7,494 bases of DNA, taken from an uncultured Terriglobus sp. (GTDB lineage: Bacteria > Acidobacteriota > Terriglobia > Terriglobales > Acidobacteriaceae). Position numbers and translations under genes: made by a program. Shown piece after piece: positions 1 to 7,019 of the stretch (within the stretch, counting starts at the first letter, position 1; each line of letters begins with the position of its first letter). Under the pieces are notes generated by a model that was given only the letters and a program-made list of their open reading frames with translations, was not told where the DNA came from and made no database searches. The DNA lies in contig CALMRM010000172.1 of NCBI GenBank assembly GCA_937871605.1, positions 7,421 to 14,914 on the forward strand. The letters run 5' to 3'.

Positions 1-168
1 ACTTCTGAGAGTTCCCGAGTGGCACCGTAACTTTAAACGCTAGGATTAGTCCTGATAAACGCCGTTGTGGGAAGCAGTGAGGCTGCTGCTGACATGGAGC
101 CGACTTCATAGGACCATGAGAGGTCGAAGGGCGATCTGATTTACGCAGCCTGGTGCTCGCGGGCGTCT

Positions 169-186
169 GTGGTTATGCTTAGCCAC
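169..186 (+). other. Small hairpin upstream of the first gene
   Basis: GTGGTTA and TAGCCAC can pair as a 7-bp stem (one G-T pair) around the loop TGCT. It lies just ahead of the ribosome binding site of the metallopeptidase-like pseudogene. It has no T-run, so it is not a typical terminator. It could be a leader structure or chance. The rest of positions 1-168 shows no gene or recognisable element. Confidence 0.25.
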
Positions 187-198
187 GGGTTCTATGAG

Positions 199-204
199 AG
201 GAGG
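199..204 (+). promoter_or_regulatory. Shine-Dalgarno AGGAGG that decides the start
   Basis: A perfect AGGAGG lies four bases before the ATG at 209. It overlaps codons that would follow an earlier in-frame ATG at 194. The ATG at 209 is therefore the better start, and the protein begins MRKALTRR, a normal positively charged signal-peptide N-region. Confidence 0.7.
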
Positions 205-208
205 CGTG

Positions 209-931
209 ATGCGAAAGGCACTGACGCGGAGACTGGGTTGGATTTTAGCGGCTGCGGTTTGTGGGGCGGCCTTAGGTCAACGCACGGGTGCGGAGAGCAA
301 GGGAGTTGCTGATCGGAGGGCCCAGGCTACCGCGCTGCGCGATTCCTTCGTGAAAGCGACTGTATCGGCTGCGATGAGCTGTCCTATCACAGCGCCGAAG
401 ATCGTCGTGCAAGATGTGCCTTCCTACGGAAGCTACGATTCTGCGACAAACACCCTCACGACGAGCGCGTGGGAACAACTCACCAACGAAGAGAAGAGTG
501 GATTCTTCCGAATGCTGGGGCCGGGAACTACGGAGGACGCGGCGCGGGCAGAGTTCGAGATTGGAGCGCATTCTTGGGTGTTTGCATGAGCTGGGACACT
601 GGTGGCAGGAGTGCCGCAAGCTACCCGAGACAGGCAGCGGCTATGCAATTGAGTCTAGAGCGGATCGCATTGCTGCGGCGTACTGGCGGGAGCATGATCA
701 GTCGATCATCGGGCATCAGCGTGGCGTATTCCAGTTCATCAAGAGCCATGTTCCCGATCCAGTTCCTGCAGGACAAAGCGTGGAACGTATTCCGATGCGC
801 ACTATCCGGACAAGTTTGGTGCGGTACTGGATTACCTACGATTTCAGGCGCGGATGTGCTAAGTCGTGTTTGATGAAAAACCGAGTCCGACCTTTGCACA
901 AACGCTGAAGGAGACATCCCCTTCGAGGTAG
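209..931 (+). pseudogene. Secreted HExxH metallopeptidase-like protein, frameshifted and with an internal stop
   Basis: The first part (209-583, frame 2) encodes a signal peptide of about 23 residues (MRKALTRR, then a hydrophobic core ending near ALGQ) and a short exported domain. It ends at TGA 587. Reading frame 3 from 585 gives HELGHWWQ, a zinc-protease HExxH motif. About 20 residues further on is ESRADRIAAAYW, which resembles the downstream glutamate/aspartate helix of M48-like and DUF4344-type gluzincins. Near 771-786 the coding signal returns to frame 2 (GTYSDAHYPDKFGAVLDYLR) and meets TAA at 860. The same frame stays protein-like beyond it (VFDEKPSPTFAQTLKE) to TAG at 929. The lesions are thus one extra base near 572-584, one missing base near 775-785 and a nonsense codon at 860. 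Reassembled, the product would be about 240 residues. No protease family is firmly identified; the zinc site is inferred from motif only. As it stands the signal peptide and the active-site motif are in different frames, so no active enzyme is expected. Confidence 0.72.
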
Positions 932-1096
932 CTCCAGAAAGTAAGCCCAGAAACCTGGATCAGGCTGCAGATGGTGCGACCGGGTAGCTCGTCATAAATG
1001 CCGTTGTCGTCAGTTGAGCTGATTCAGTCGCTTGTGAAGATCGACAAAGCGTTAGAAGGCTGAAGTAGCTGTGCTGAAGCCGGCATAGAAGAGACG

Positions 1097-1101
1097 AGGA
1101 G
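1097..1101 (+). promoter_or_regulatory. Ribosome binding site of the HU-like gene
   Basis: AGGAG lies four bases before ATG 1106, within GACGAGGAGATTC. This supports 1106 as the original start of the HU-like gene. The preceding 932-1096 stretch shows no gene and no clear promoter. Confidence 0.65.
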
Positions 1102-1105
1102 ATTC

Positions 1106-1417
1106 ATGGCAACGAAGAAGGCAGCAGCAAAAGAGGTACCACTACCCACGCCGGTAGCGAAGATGACCAAAACCCAGACCGTTAAGGTTTTGGCAGAGAA
1201 GCTTGAGGCCGACGGCAAACAGGTTCAGGCGTTCCTTGATGCGTTGCTTGAGATGGCAACAGAGCAGACGCGCGAGGCAGGCGAGTTCACGATTCGGACC
1301 TTGGCCGCAATCCAGCAACAGGCGAAGAGATCAAGATTGCTGCCAAGACTACGGTGAAGTTCCGCATTGCCAAAGCCGCGACGGGACGCCATCGCACCGT
1401 CGAAAGCGCGGTGCTAG
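1106..1417 (+). pseudogene. HU/IHF-family DNA-binding protein, arm deleted and frameshifted
   Basis: The intact N-terminal part (frame 2) has a short Lys/Ala-rich leader, MATKKAAAKE, then an HU helical dimerisation region running from MTKTQTVKVLAEKLEAD through FLDALLEMATEQ to GEFTI. Directly after GEFTI the HU signal jumps to frame 1: DLGRNPATGEEIK then IAAKTTVKFRIAKA, the conserved HU C-terminal block, from about 1297 to 1380. It then returns to frame 2 as DAIAPSKARC ending at TAG 1415. Adding one C near 1294-1296 would give FTIPDLGRNPATGEE. In HU proteins about a dozen residues, the first strand of the DNA-binding arm, normally separate GLG from GRNPATGE; here they are absent. The gene therefore has an internal deletion, a one-base loss and a one-base gain near 1381-1384. 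If translated as is, frame 2 gives 83 residues with a scrambled tail. HU proteins bend and compact DNA; this copy is unlikely to do so. Confidence 0.8.
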
Positions 1418-1491
1418 TATCAGACTTAATGTGTTTGCAATGAATCAGTTACGTCCGATAATGCATCTTCTGTATAGTCCACTTGTAGCTG

Positions 1492-1690
1492 CCAAGTAGA
1501 AATGTCATCTCTCTAACTAAGTAGAAATGTCCGAAAGGCATGGGATTGGTAGCGATGAGTGCGAAGGACCTGCAGCGCCTGAAATGACGGGGTGTTCTGG
1601 GCTAGTGGCGGAACGTGGCCTTGCTTTGCTAAGGTTCTGTGCATCAGCACGTTGAAGACGTGCCAGCGACAGACTACGGTCTCAGCTGCG
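1492..1690 (+). mobile_element. Degenerate 5' end of an insertion sequence with decayed transposase N-terminus
   Basis: Two copies of AAGTAGAAATGTC (1494-1506 and 1519-1531) lie 25 bases apart. At 1555 an ATG opens MSAKDLQRLK, which stops at TGA 1585. Pieces of a plausible continuation appear in other frames: GVLG (1591-1602), VAERGLALLR (from about 1605) and VLCISTLKTCQR (1634-1669). Together they follow the order I recall for the N-terminal helix-turn-helix of ISNCY/IS1202-like DDE transposases (MSxKxLQR, VLxxV, then xISxRQxxRL). In that kind of element AAGTAGAAATGTC-like repeats sit just before the transposase start; both points are from memory. No catalytic domain or right end is present, so this is a dead fragment. 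The right edge is uncertain. Its last readable frame runs into the 3' end of the minus-strand hydrolase gene, so the old insertion may have supplied that gene's final codons. Confidence 0.5.
1494..1531 (+). repeat. Two direct copies of AAGTAGAAATGTC
   Basis: Identical 13-mers at 1494-1506 and 1519-1531, each preceded by a C two bases earlier, are separated by 12 bases (ATCTCTCTAACT). They are probably transposase-binding repeats of the IS end. The IS family assignment is inference. Confidence 0.75.
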
Positions 1691-2855
1691 AAGTAAAGAG
1701 TGATCCTCCTGCTCTAGGTTCGGCCTGCTTCCAGTCCTGACCGAGGAACCCTGCGATAGTCGAGGCAATTTGTGACTGCGTTACCGGTGCCGTGTGCTCC
1801 AGGATCCCTTGGGGCTTCAGGCCGGGAGCGCTCACGGCGATAAAGATGTTTTTAGAGTCGGGCAGCTTTTGCCCGTGGCTCGTCCATGTGTCGCCCACGG
1901 CACCGCGGCCGTGATCAGTGGTGAAAATAAGTGCGGTACTGTCGCGGTATTCCGGCATGGACTGCAGCGTATCCCACAACATCTTCAGGTCGGCGTCCAC
2001 CCGGTTGGCAGAGAGCAAGTACTCCCCGTAGTTTTTGCCGTGGGCCCAGTCGTCCGTCTCGCCCAGTGAGAGAAACATGACGTGTGGATGTTTGAGCTTG
2101 AGGTACTCAAGTGCGGTGTAGAAGGTGGGCGCGTCGAAGCTCTCGTCGTCCCACACGCGGGGTGAATCACGCTTCGTCGCATTGAGCAGGTCAAGCGAAG
2201 GCGTGCTCTGCGGCAACAGCAGAGGGTCGTACCCGGTGTTCACAGGAAAGCCACAGCGCTCCGCATTCACAACGCCCGAGATCACCGACCAGGCACCGAA
2301 CGCAGCCACCGAACCCTGCAGGCCCGGCTGTTTATTCAGCCACTCCAGCACTGTCACGTTAGGGTTGGGACGGTTCTCGTTCGAGTTGATGCGCGGATCC
2401 CCGTAGCCGGTAAGCGTCTCAGAGTAGCCCGGGTAAGAGAAGTTGAAGCCGTTTGTCACTGATGCGGTGGACCCCGCATCCTGATCACCGTAGATGAGGC
2501 CGTCCTGCACGAAGTGTTGCCAAACGAACGGCATCAGATGCTGCCGGCGCTCTTCTGCGGTCCCTGCAAGAAATCGCGTGCGGAGTGGCGCCGGGTCTCG
2601 GCCTTCCCAGTAGTTTTCCTTCGTCAGCAGCGTGCTGTCCGCGCCGCGAAACAGTTCCTGCCAGCGCAGACCGTCCGTCATCACCAGAATCACGTTCCGA
2701 ATGGGCCGTGGCGACGGTGTGGCGGTCGGCGATCGGGCAGACGCCCCGCTGCCAGCAACGACGGCGACAAGCAGAACGCGGGCAAGGAATCGGAATGAGG
2801 TATGCACGGGTTTCACGCTACCAGCACTTCGGTAAACACATGGTGAAGATTTCAC
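1674..2855 (-). CDS. Exported alkaline-phosphatase-superfamily hydrolase
   Basis: This 393-residue protein has an N-terminal hydrophobic segment (about residues 22-40, FRFLARVLLVAVVAGSGASA) that should act as a signal peptide, placing it in the periplasm or on a membrane. The mature part has the metal-site layout of the alkaline phosphatase/sulfatase/phosphodiesterase superfamily: D61 in VILVMTDGLRW, a nucleophile-region block SYPGYSETLTG (140-150; S145 or T147 are candidates), D268/D269 and H272 in GETDDWAHG, D314-H315 in FTTDHGRG, and H327 in TSHGQ. These would bind two metal ions and support hydrolysis of a phosphate or sulfate ester. The substrate cannot be read from the sequence. The start is GTG at 2855, with a weak upstream AGG. 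An in-frame GTG at codon 14 (MKPVHTSFRFL) is an alternative and would leave a neater signal peptide. The gene is divergent from the TonB-dependent receptor. Its 3' end abuts the IS remnant. No frameshift or missing metal ligand is seen. Confidence 0.85.
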   Translation of the reverse strand: MKSSPCVYRSAGSVKPVHTSFRFLARVLLVAVVAGSGASARSPTATPSPRPIRNVILVMTDGLRWQELFRGADSTLLTKENYWEGRDPAPLRTRFLAGTAEERRQHLMPFVWQHFVQDGLIYGDQDAGSTASVTNGFNFSYPGYSETLTGYGDPRINSNENRPNPNVTVLEWLNKQPGLQGSVAAFGAWSVISGVVNAERCGFPVNTGYDPLLLPQSTPSLDLLNATKRDSPRVWDDESFDAPTFYTALEYLKLKHPHVMFLSLGETDDWAHGKNYGEYLLSANRVDADLKMLWDTLQSMPEYRDSTALIFTTDHGRGAVGDTWTSHGQKLPDSKNIFIAVSAPGLKPQGILEHTAPVTQSQIASTIAGFLGQDWKQAEPRAGGSLFTSQLRP

Positions 2856-2857
2856 CA
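2841..2857. promoter_or_regulatory. Perfect 7-bp inverted repeat at the hydrolase start
   Basis: TGGTGAA-GAT-TTCACCA is a perfect inverted repeat with a 3-bp spacer. It covers the proposed GTG start (2853-2855) of the hydrolase. If translation really begins at codon 14, the palindrome lies in the 5' untranslated region, a normal place for an operator. It could also be an mRNA hairpin over the start region. No regulator is encoded in the window. Confidence 0.4.
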
Positions 2858-2882
2858 GTTAGCCTACCGAACCACTCCTCTG

Positions 2883-2907
2883 ACACAGCAGATTCACACA
2901 TCTGTGT
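2883..2907. promoter_or_regulatory. Inverted repeat in the divergent intergenic region
   Basis: ACACAG (2883-2888) and CTGTGT (2902-2907) are exact inverted copies around 13 bases. An inner AGAT/ATCT pair (2890-2893 and 2900-2903) makes a second, smaller dyad. The half-sites lie about two helical turns apart, in the only non-coding gap between two divergent genes, so this is a candidate operator. No confident -35/-10 pair was found. Chance occurrence is possible. Confidence 0.3.
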
Positions 2908-2954
2908 TTCACTCGCTGCTATTCCCCCCGCTCGACTGACACCTGAACACCTTT

Positions 2955-2959
2955 GGAGG
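2955..2959 (+). promoter_or_regulatory. Ribosome binding site of the TonB-dependent receptor
   Basis: GGAGG lies four bases before ATG 2964. It fixes the start so that the protein opens with a good signal peptide (MHRKAKYTLAS). Confidence 0.75.
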
Positions 2960-2963
2960 TTGT

Positions 2964-5900
2964 ATGCACCGCAAAGCGAAGTACACCCTAGCCTCGACGC
3001 TGGCCATCGCCGGCGTCTCCTATCTGCACGGCCAGTCCACGCAGGGCTCGATTTTTGGCGTGGTGCGCGATAGCAGCGGCGCCGTTGTGCCCGGTGCCAC
3101 CGTCACCGTAACCGACCAGGACACCAAGGTAGAAAAGATCGTCACCAGCAAGGAAGACGGCAACTACCAGGTGCTTGACCTGATCGCGGACCACTACACC
3201 GTGGAGGTCACCGCGCCGGGCTTTGCCGGTAAAACACTCAATGGGCTGGTGCTGACCGCTCGTCAGCAGCTGCGTGCCGATGTGGAAATCAGCGTAGGTT
3301 CCGTAGGGCAAGAAGTGACCGTGTCCGCTGGGGATACGGGTGTCATTGCAACGGACACCGCGTCCATCGATGCATCGCTCACCGGCGAACAGGTGCGCGA
3401 CCTGCCCGCCAACTACCGAGCCAGCCAAAGCGGCACCAGCCCACTGAGCCTGATCCAGACGCTGCCCGGCGTACAGGCGGCAAACAACACCAGCTTCTCT
3501 GTGCAGGGCGGTCTGCCCTTCCAAACGGAAGTCTCCGTGGACGGCATTACGACGCAGAACTCCACCAACAATGCCCCGCTAGCCGACGCTTTTCCGTCTG
3601 CGGACTCCATCGCTGAGATCCGCGTGGATGGTGTTCTGAACGGCCCAGAGTTTGGCCAGCCGGGTGAGGTGACTACCATCACTAAGAGCGGCGGCAATCG
3701 CCTGCACGGCGCGCTCTTTTACTACCACCAGGACTCCAGCCTGCAGGCCAAGCCATTTGGCGCGCTCACCAAACCAAAGCTGGTGACCAACGATTTCGGT
3801 GCAAGCGTGGGTGGTCCGGTCTTCATCCCGCACCTGTACCACGGCCAGAACCGCACTTTTTTCTTCAGCACCTATGAGGGCTACCGCAGCCCCCGCACCG
3901 GCGTGTACCAGTACTCGGTGCCCACCGCGCAGATGAAGCAGGGCAACTTCAGCAACGTGCAGGGCGTAAAGCCGCTCACCAATCCCTTTACAGGTGGCAC
4001 CTACGCGAACTACACCGTGCCCATCAACGCCGCCTCTGCCAAGTTCCTATCGCTGTTTCCGGATCCAAACGTCGGCAACCTGAACGTCTACGCACCGGGA
4101 ACAATTAACTACATTACCAATCAGAACACCTCGCTGAATTCGAACCAGTTCGACGTGCGCGGTGACCAGTACCTGGGCAGCAAGGGCCTGATCTTTGGTC
4201 GCTTTACCTGGAAGAACAGTGACCAGGCAAACCCCACCACACTGCTGGTGCCGCCTAGCACGGCGCTCAACCAGAACCGCGTGTTTGTGGTGGCCTTCAA
4301 CTACAACTTGAAGCCAACGCTGGTGAATGAGGTTCGGTTTGGCGCAACGCTGAACAGTAGCGGCAGCAGCAACGCCTTCGACGGGCCGGGCTTTACCAAG
4401 TCAACCGGGCTGCAGGGCCTGTCCAACCTCTTCTACAATGGTGTTCCCGAGCTGGATTTCAACTTTCTTACCTCGCTCAACGCCGACCGTCTGTCGTCCA
4501 TCACCAAGTCGCGAACGTTTCAGTACACCGACACGCTGAGCTGGGTAGAAGGCGCACACAACTTGAAGTTTGGCGGTGACATTCGTCAGATTGAGGCCAT
4601 CACGCCGCTTGGCTTCAACGGCGCAGACAACTACGGCACCTTTGACTACACAAGTGCCACCTTTACCGGGCAGGAATTTGCAGACTTCCTGATTGGCGCG
4701 CCCAACCAGACCTTCTACGACGTGGTGCAGGCTGACAACGACGGCAAGACGCTACACTACAACTTCTTTGCGCAAGACCAGTGGAAGGTGTCCCGCAATC
4801 TGACGCTGACCTACGGCGCACGATACGAGTTCCACCCCGCGTATTCTGACCCGTCCGGCAACATTGGCAACTTCGATCCGTCTGTCGCAAAATCAGGCCG
4901 CGTGGTATACCCCGCCGGCAAGGGCGGCCTGGTGTCGCAGCCGTTCCTGGCCAGCTTCAACTCCTGCGGCCTAGGCCAGAGCACGGGCGTTGCTGCTCAA
5001 AATGGGGCTGCGTGCACGCCCACGCTGGATAACAACCAGGCCGGCCTGCCCAGCGGCCTGCGCACCGCCGTCAAAGATCGCATCCTGCCGCGCTTCGGCT
5101 TTGCCTATCGCCTAACAGACGACAACCGCACCACACTGCGTGGCGGTTTTGGGATCTACAACATCACGTTGCTGGGTGCCAACTTCTACTCCCTGACAGG
5201 CACGCTGCAGGCTAACACCGTGCAGTACACCAATCAGCGCACCGCCGCGGGCCCGGCCTACACGTGGCCCTCCATTTACGCCGGGGCGGGCAGCTCCACT
5301 TCTACGGCGAGCTACGGCCAGGCTTACTTTGGAACCGCCAACGATGTGAACTGGAAGGACCCGTATTCGGAGCAGACCTCGCTCTCCCTGGACCGCGACC
5401 TGGGTAAGCAGTTCGGCGTGCGCGCCTCCTACATCGGCATGATGACCCACCACTTGGTTTGGGCGCCCAATCTGAACGACCTGCCCTACTCCTCCACGGT
5501 GTCGGCATACAACCAGCCCCTGTCCGCACGGCCATTTCCAAACTGGGGGCGCATCAACACACGTTCCACAGGGGCTGATGCAAACTACCAGTCGCTGCAG
5601 CTCAACGTGTCGCACCACCACGCGGGCGGACTTACCTTCGATTCCACCTACACACTCGCCAAGAACCTGTCGAACAATCAGGGGCCCGGCACCAATGGTG
5701 GGTTTGCCGGCGAGAACGGCGGATCGCGCGCGTCGTATGCCCGCAGTCCAGATGTTGACTTCGGACCGGTGTATGGCACGCGCCGGAACCGTTGGAACTC
5801 CACCGCGGTCTATGATCTGCCAGTGGGCCGCGGACGTCGCTTTGGCACGTCCATGAACCGCGTTGCCGACCTCCTGATCGGCGGCTGGCAGACCAGCAAC

Positions 5901-6440
5901 ATCTTTCTCTGGCAGAGCGGTCCATTTCTCTCCGCCTACTTCCCCTCCGGCCAGGGCGACCCGTCCGGCACGGGCTCTGGTCTAAACGGTGGACTTTACG
6001 GCGACTTGGGCCACCGCTCGCAAAAGCCAGATCAGGTGGGCAACACGCGCCCAGCCAACCAGAACCGCAACAACTGGGTGAGCAAAACCGCGCTGACCTG
6101 CCCTGGCAGCCCAGGCTGGCAACCCGGCACAGCCTGCACCACGGGCAGCGGGCAGGCCGGTGCGCCGCTGCCGATTGGCCGCTTTGGCAACGCGCAGAAC
6201 GGCTCCATTGTGGGCCCCGGCACGGTTGCGCTGTCCTCCGGACTCAGCAAGGCGTTTCACCTGGGTGACCGCGTTGCGCTGCGTACCGAGGGAACCTTCA
6301 CCAACGTGCTGAATCACACCAACCTGGGCGACCCGAACATGAACGTCTCCAGTGCACAATTCGGTGTTGTCACTTCCACGGCTACCGGCGACTTTGCCGG
6401 ACCGCGTACAGGTCAGATCTCCGCTCGTCTCGAGTTCTAG
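2964..6440 (+). CDS. Oar-like TonB-dependent receptor with carboxypeptidase-regulatory-like domain
   Basis: This 1158-residue outer membrane protein begins with a signal peptide (1 to about 24, ending SYLHGQ). A carboxypeptidase-regulatory-like Ig-fold follows (about 27-110: GSIFGVVRDSSGAVVPGATV, then DGNYQVLDL and YTVEVTAPGF). Next is a plug domain (about 115-265), with LPGVQ, the VDGI loop near residue 190 and TKSGGNRLHGALF. The rest (about 265-1158) is a beta-barrel with repeated amphipathic strands (for example FFAQDQWKVSRNLTLTYGAR), ending in the outer-membrane signature ...ARLEF with terminal phenylalanine. Size and domain order match the Oar-like receptors found in many copies in acidobacteria. 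They are usually annotated as TonB-dependent and thought to take up or bind large or complex substrates; the ligand here is unknown. No clear TonB box was recognised. The only four cysteines form two close pairs, C668/C684 and C1046/C1058, in loop-like segments, suggesting surface disulfides. The gene is intact. It is divergent from the hydrolase, which suggests, but does not prove, shared control. Confidence 0.93.
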   Translation: MHRKAKYTLASTLAIAGVSYLHGQSTQGSIFGVVRDSSGAVVPGATVTVTDQDTKVEKIVTSKEDGNYQVLDLIADHYTVEVTAPGFAGKTLNGLVLTARQQLRADVEISVGSVGQEVTVSAGDTGVIATDTASIDASLTGEQVRDLPANYRASQSGTSPLSLIQTLPGVQAANNTSFSVQGGLPFQTEVSVDGITTQNSTNNAPLADAFPSADSIAEIRVDGVLNGPEFGQPGEVTTITKSGGNRLHGALFYYHQDSSLQAKPFGALTKPKLVTNDFGASVGGPVFIPHLYHGQNRTFFFSTYEGYRSPRTGVYQYSVPTAQMKQGNFSNVQGVKPLTNPFTGGTYANYTVPINAASAKFLSLFPDPNVGNLNVYAPGTINYITNQNTSLNSNQFDVRGDQYLGSKGLIFGRFTWKNSDQANPTTLLVPPSTALNQNRVFVVAFNYNLKPTLVNEVRFGATLNSSGSSNAFDGPGFTKSTGLQGLSNLFYNGVPELDFNFLTSLNADRLSSITKSRTFQYTDTLSWVEGAHNLKFGGDIRQIEAITPLGFNGADNYGTFDYTSATFTGQEFADFLIGAPNQTFYDVVQADNDGKTLHYNFFAQDQWKVSRNLTLTYGARYEFHPAYSDPSGNIGNFDPSVAKSGRVVYPAGKGGLVSQPFLASFNSCGLGQSTGVAAQNGAACTPTLDNNQAGLPSGLRTAVKDRILPRFGFAYRLTDDNRTTLRGGFGIYNITLLGANFYSLTGTLQANTVQYTNQRTAAGPAYTWPSIYAGAGSSTSTASYGQAYFGTANDVNWKDPYSEQTSLSLDRDLGKQFGVRASYIGMMTHHLVWAPNLNDLPYSSTVSAYNQPLSARPFPNWGRINTRSTGADANYQSLQLNVSHHHAGGLTFDSTYTLAKNLSNNQGPGTNGGFAGENGGSRASYARSPDVDFGPVYGTRRNRWNSTAVYDLPVGRGRRFGTSMNRVADLLIGGWQTSNIFLWQSGPFLSAYFPSGQGDPSGTGSGLNGGLYGDLGHRSQKPDQVGNTRPANQNRNNWVSKTALTCPGSPGWQPGTACTTGSGQAGAPLPIGRFGNAQNGSIVGPGTVALSSGLSKAFHLGDRVALRTEGTFTNVLNHTNLGDPNMNVSSAQFGVVTSTATGDFAGPRTGQISARLEF

Positions 6441-6489
6441 CCTTAGACCTCCGTCTGCTCTTGTTCGCAAGCTGAACGACGGTCTTCGC

Positions 6490-6984
6490 ATGAGCGGGCC
6501 GAACACGTATTGGGATTATCAACCACTCCTGACCACCTGGCGCGTGCAGTTGCCATCCGCAAAGCTTCAAAGGATCGTAGGCTGCCCGCACATACTTGTG
6601 ACCGATGACGGCGAGTACCTCCTCCTGCTGCAAAGCTACACGTTTAAAGAAACGATTCTTCTTTTCGTCGTCACGATCATCGGAGTTTGCCACAGATCGA
6701 GAGGCTTACAACTCCGGCGTGCTTGTGCGGGAAATACCGGTGGACGAGATCATCCCGCCTCCTCCCTCTGCTCATCGTCTTCTGTGTTCGAAACAATGAT
6801 GACGGATGAAACGCCACAGTGGTACTCGCACGGAACCTTTAGCTTCAGCCCCGACAGCCGAAACCTCATCTACAAGAAGGACTTTGGAACGGTACGGATT
6901 GATCTGGCTACTGGAGCTGTGGTGTTCTGGAGCAAAACCGTAGACAAAGACGGATGGTGCACACCATGCGCCACTACACCATAA
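6490..6984 (+). pseudogene. Remnant of a conserved hypothetical protein with SFSPDSR beta-propeller-like segment
   Basis: Protein-like sequence runs in frame 1 from about 6490 (YWDYQPLLTTWRVQL, then ILVTDDGEYLLLL). It moves to frame 2 at about 6675-6760 (FATDREAYNSGVLVREI, PVDEIIPPPP) and returns to frame 1 from about 6800 (TDETPQWYSHGTFSFSP, then DSRNLIYKKDFGTVRIDL and ATGAVVFW). Frame 1 stays open between these parts, but its translation there (CHRSRGLQLRRACAG and SSLCSSSSV) looks like out-of-frame sequence. The pieces follow a logical order: a DDGEY segment, a linker with acidic and proline-rich turns, then SFSPDSRxLIY and a strand pair ending in DLxTGxV. This resembles exported acidobacterial hypothetical proteins with beta-propeller-like repeats; that likeness is from memory and no function is known. 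There is no signal peptide and no good ribosome binding site before ATG 6490, so the 5' end also seems lost. An uninterrupted 210-codon frame (6352-6984) overlaps the receptor's 3' end, but its first third is antiphase to that gene. Confidence 0.5.
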
Positions 6985-7019
6985 AGGAAGCTACGTTGTA
7001 GTTTTCCGTTCGGACTCGC

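Noticed and set aside
587..589. TGA read as selenocysteine
   Set aside because: The frame after TGA is not protein-like, while the coding signal clearly continues in frame 3.
575..595. Programmed ribosomal frameshift at TTTGCATGAG
   Set aside because: There is no classic slippery heptamer or clear downstream structure, and the same gene has a second shift and a stop, so decay is simpler.
414..908. Separate 164-codon gene carrying HELGH
   Set aside because: Its first 55 or so residues are a shadow of the signal-peptide frame and it has no start signals. It is better read as the middle of a frameshifted gene.
1494..1531. CRISPR-like repeat
   Set aside because: There are only two 13-base copies with a 12-base gap; this fits an IS end, not an array.
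2585..3073. 162-codon plus-strand open frame spanning the hydrolase start and the intergenic gap
   Set aside because: It is antisense to the hydrolase and out of frame with the receptor; its composition is not protein-like and it runs across both regulatory dyads.
2988..3524. Long minus-strand open frame inside the receptor gene (also 5112-5621 and 5982-6506)
   Set aside because: They lie antisense to a clear receptor, have no domain-like sequence or ribosome binding site, and are common shadows in GC-rich genes.
6441..6489. Terminator after the receptor gene
   Set aside because: Only a weak GTTC/GAAC pairing is present, with no T-run; no terminator can be supported.
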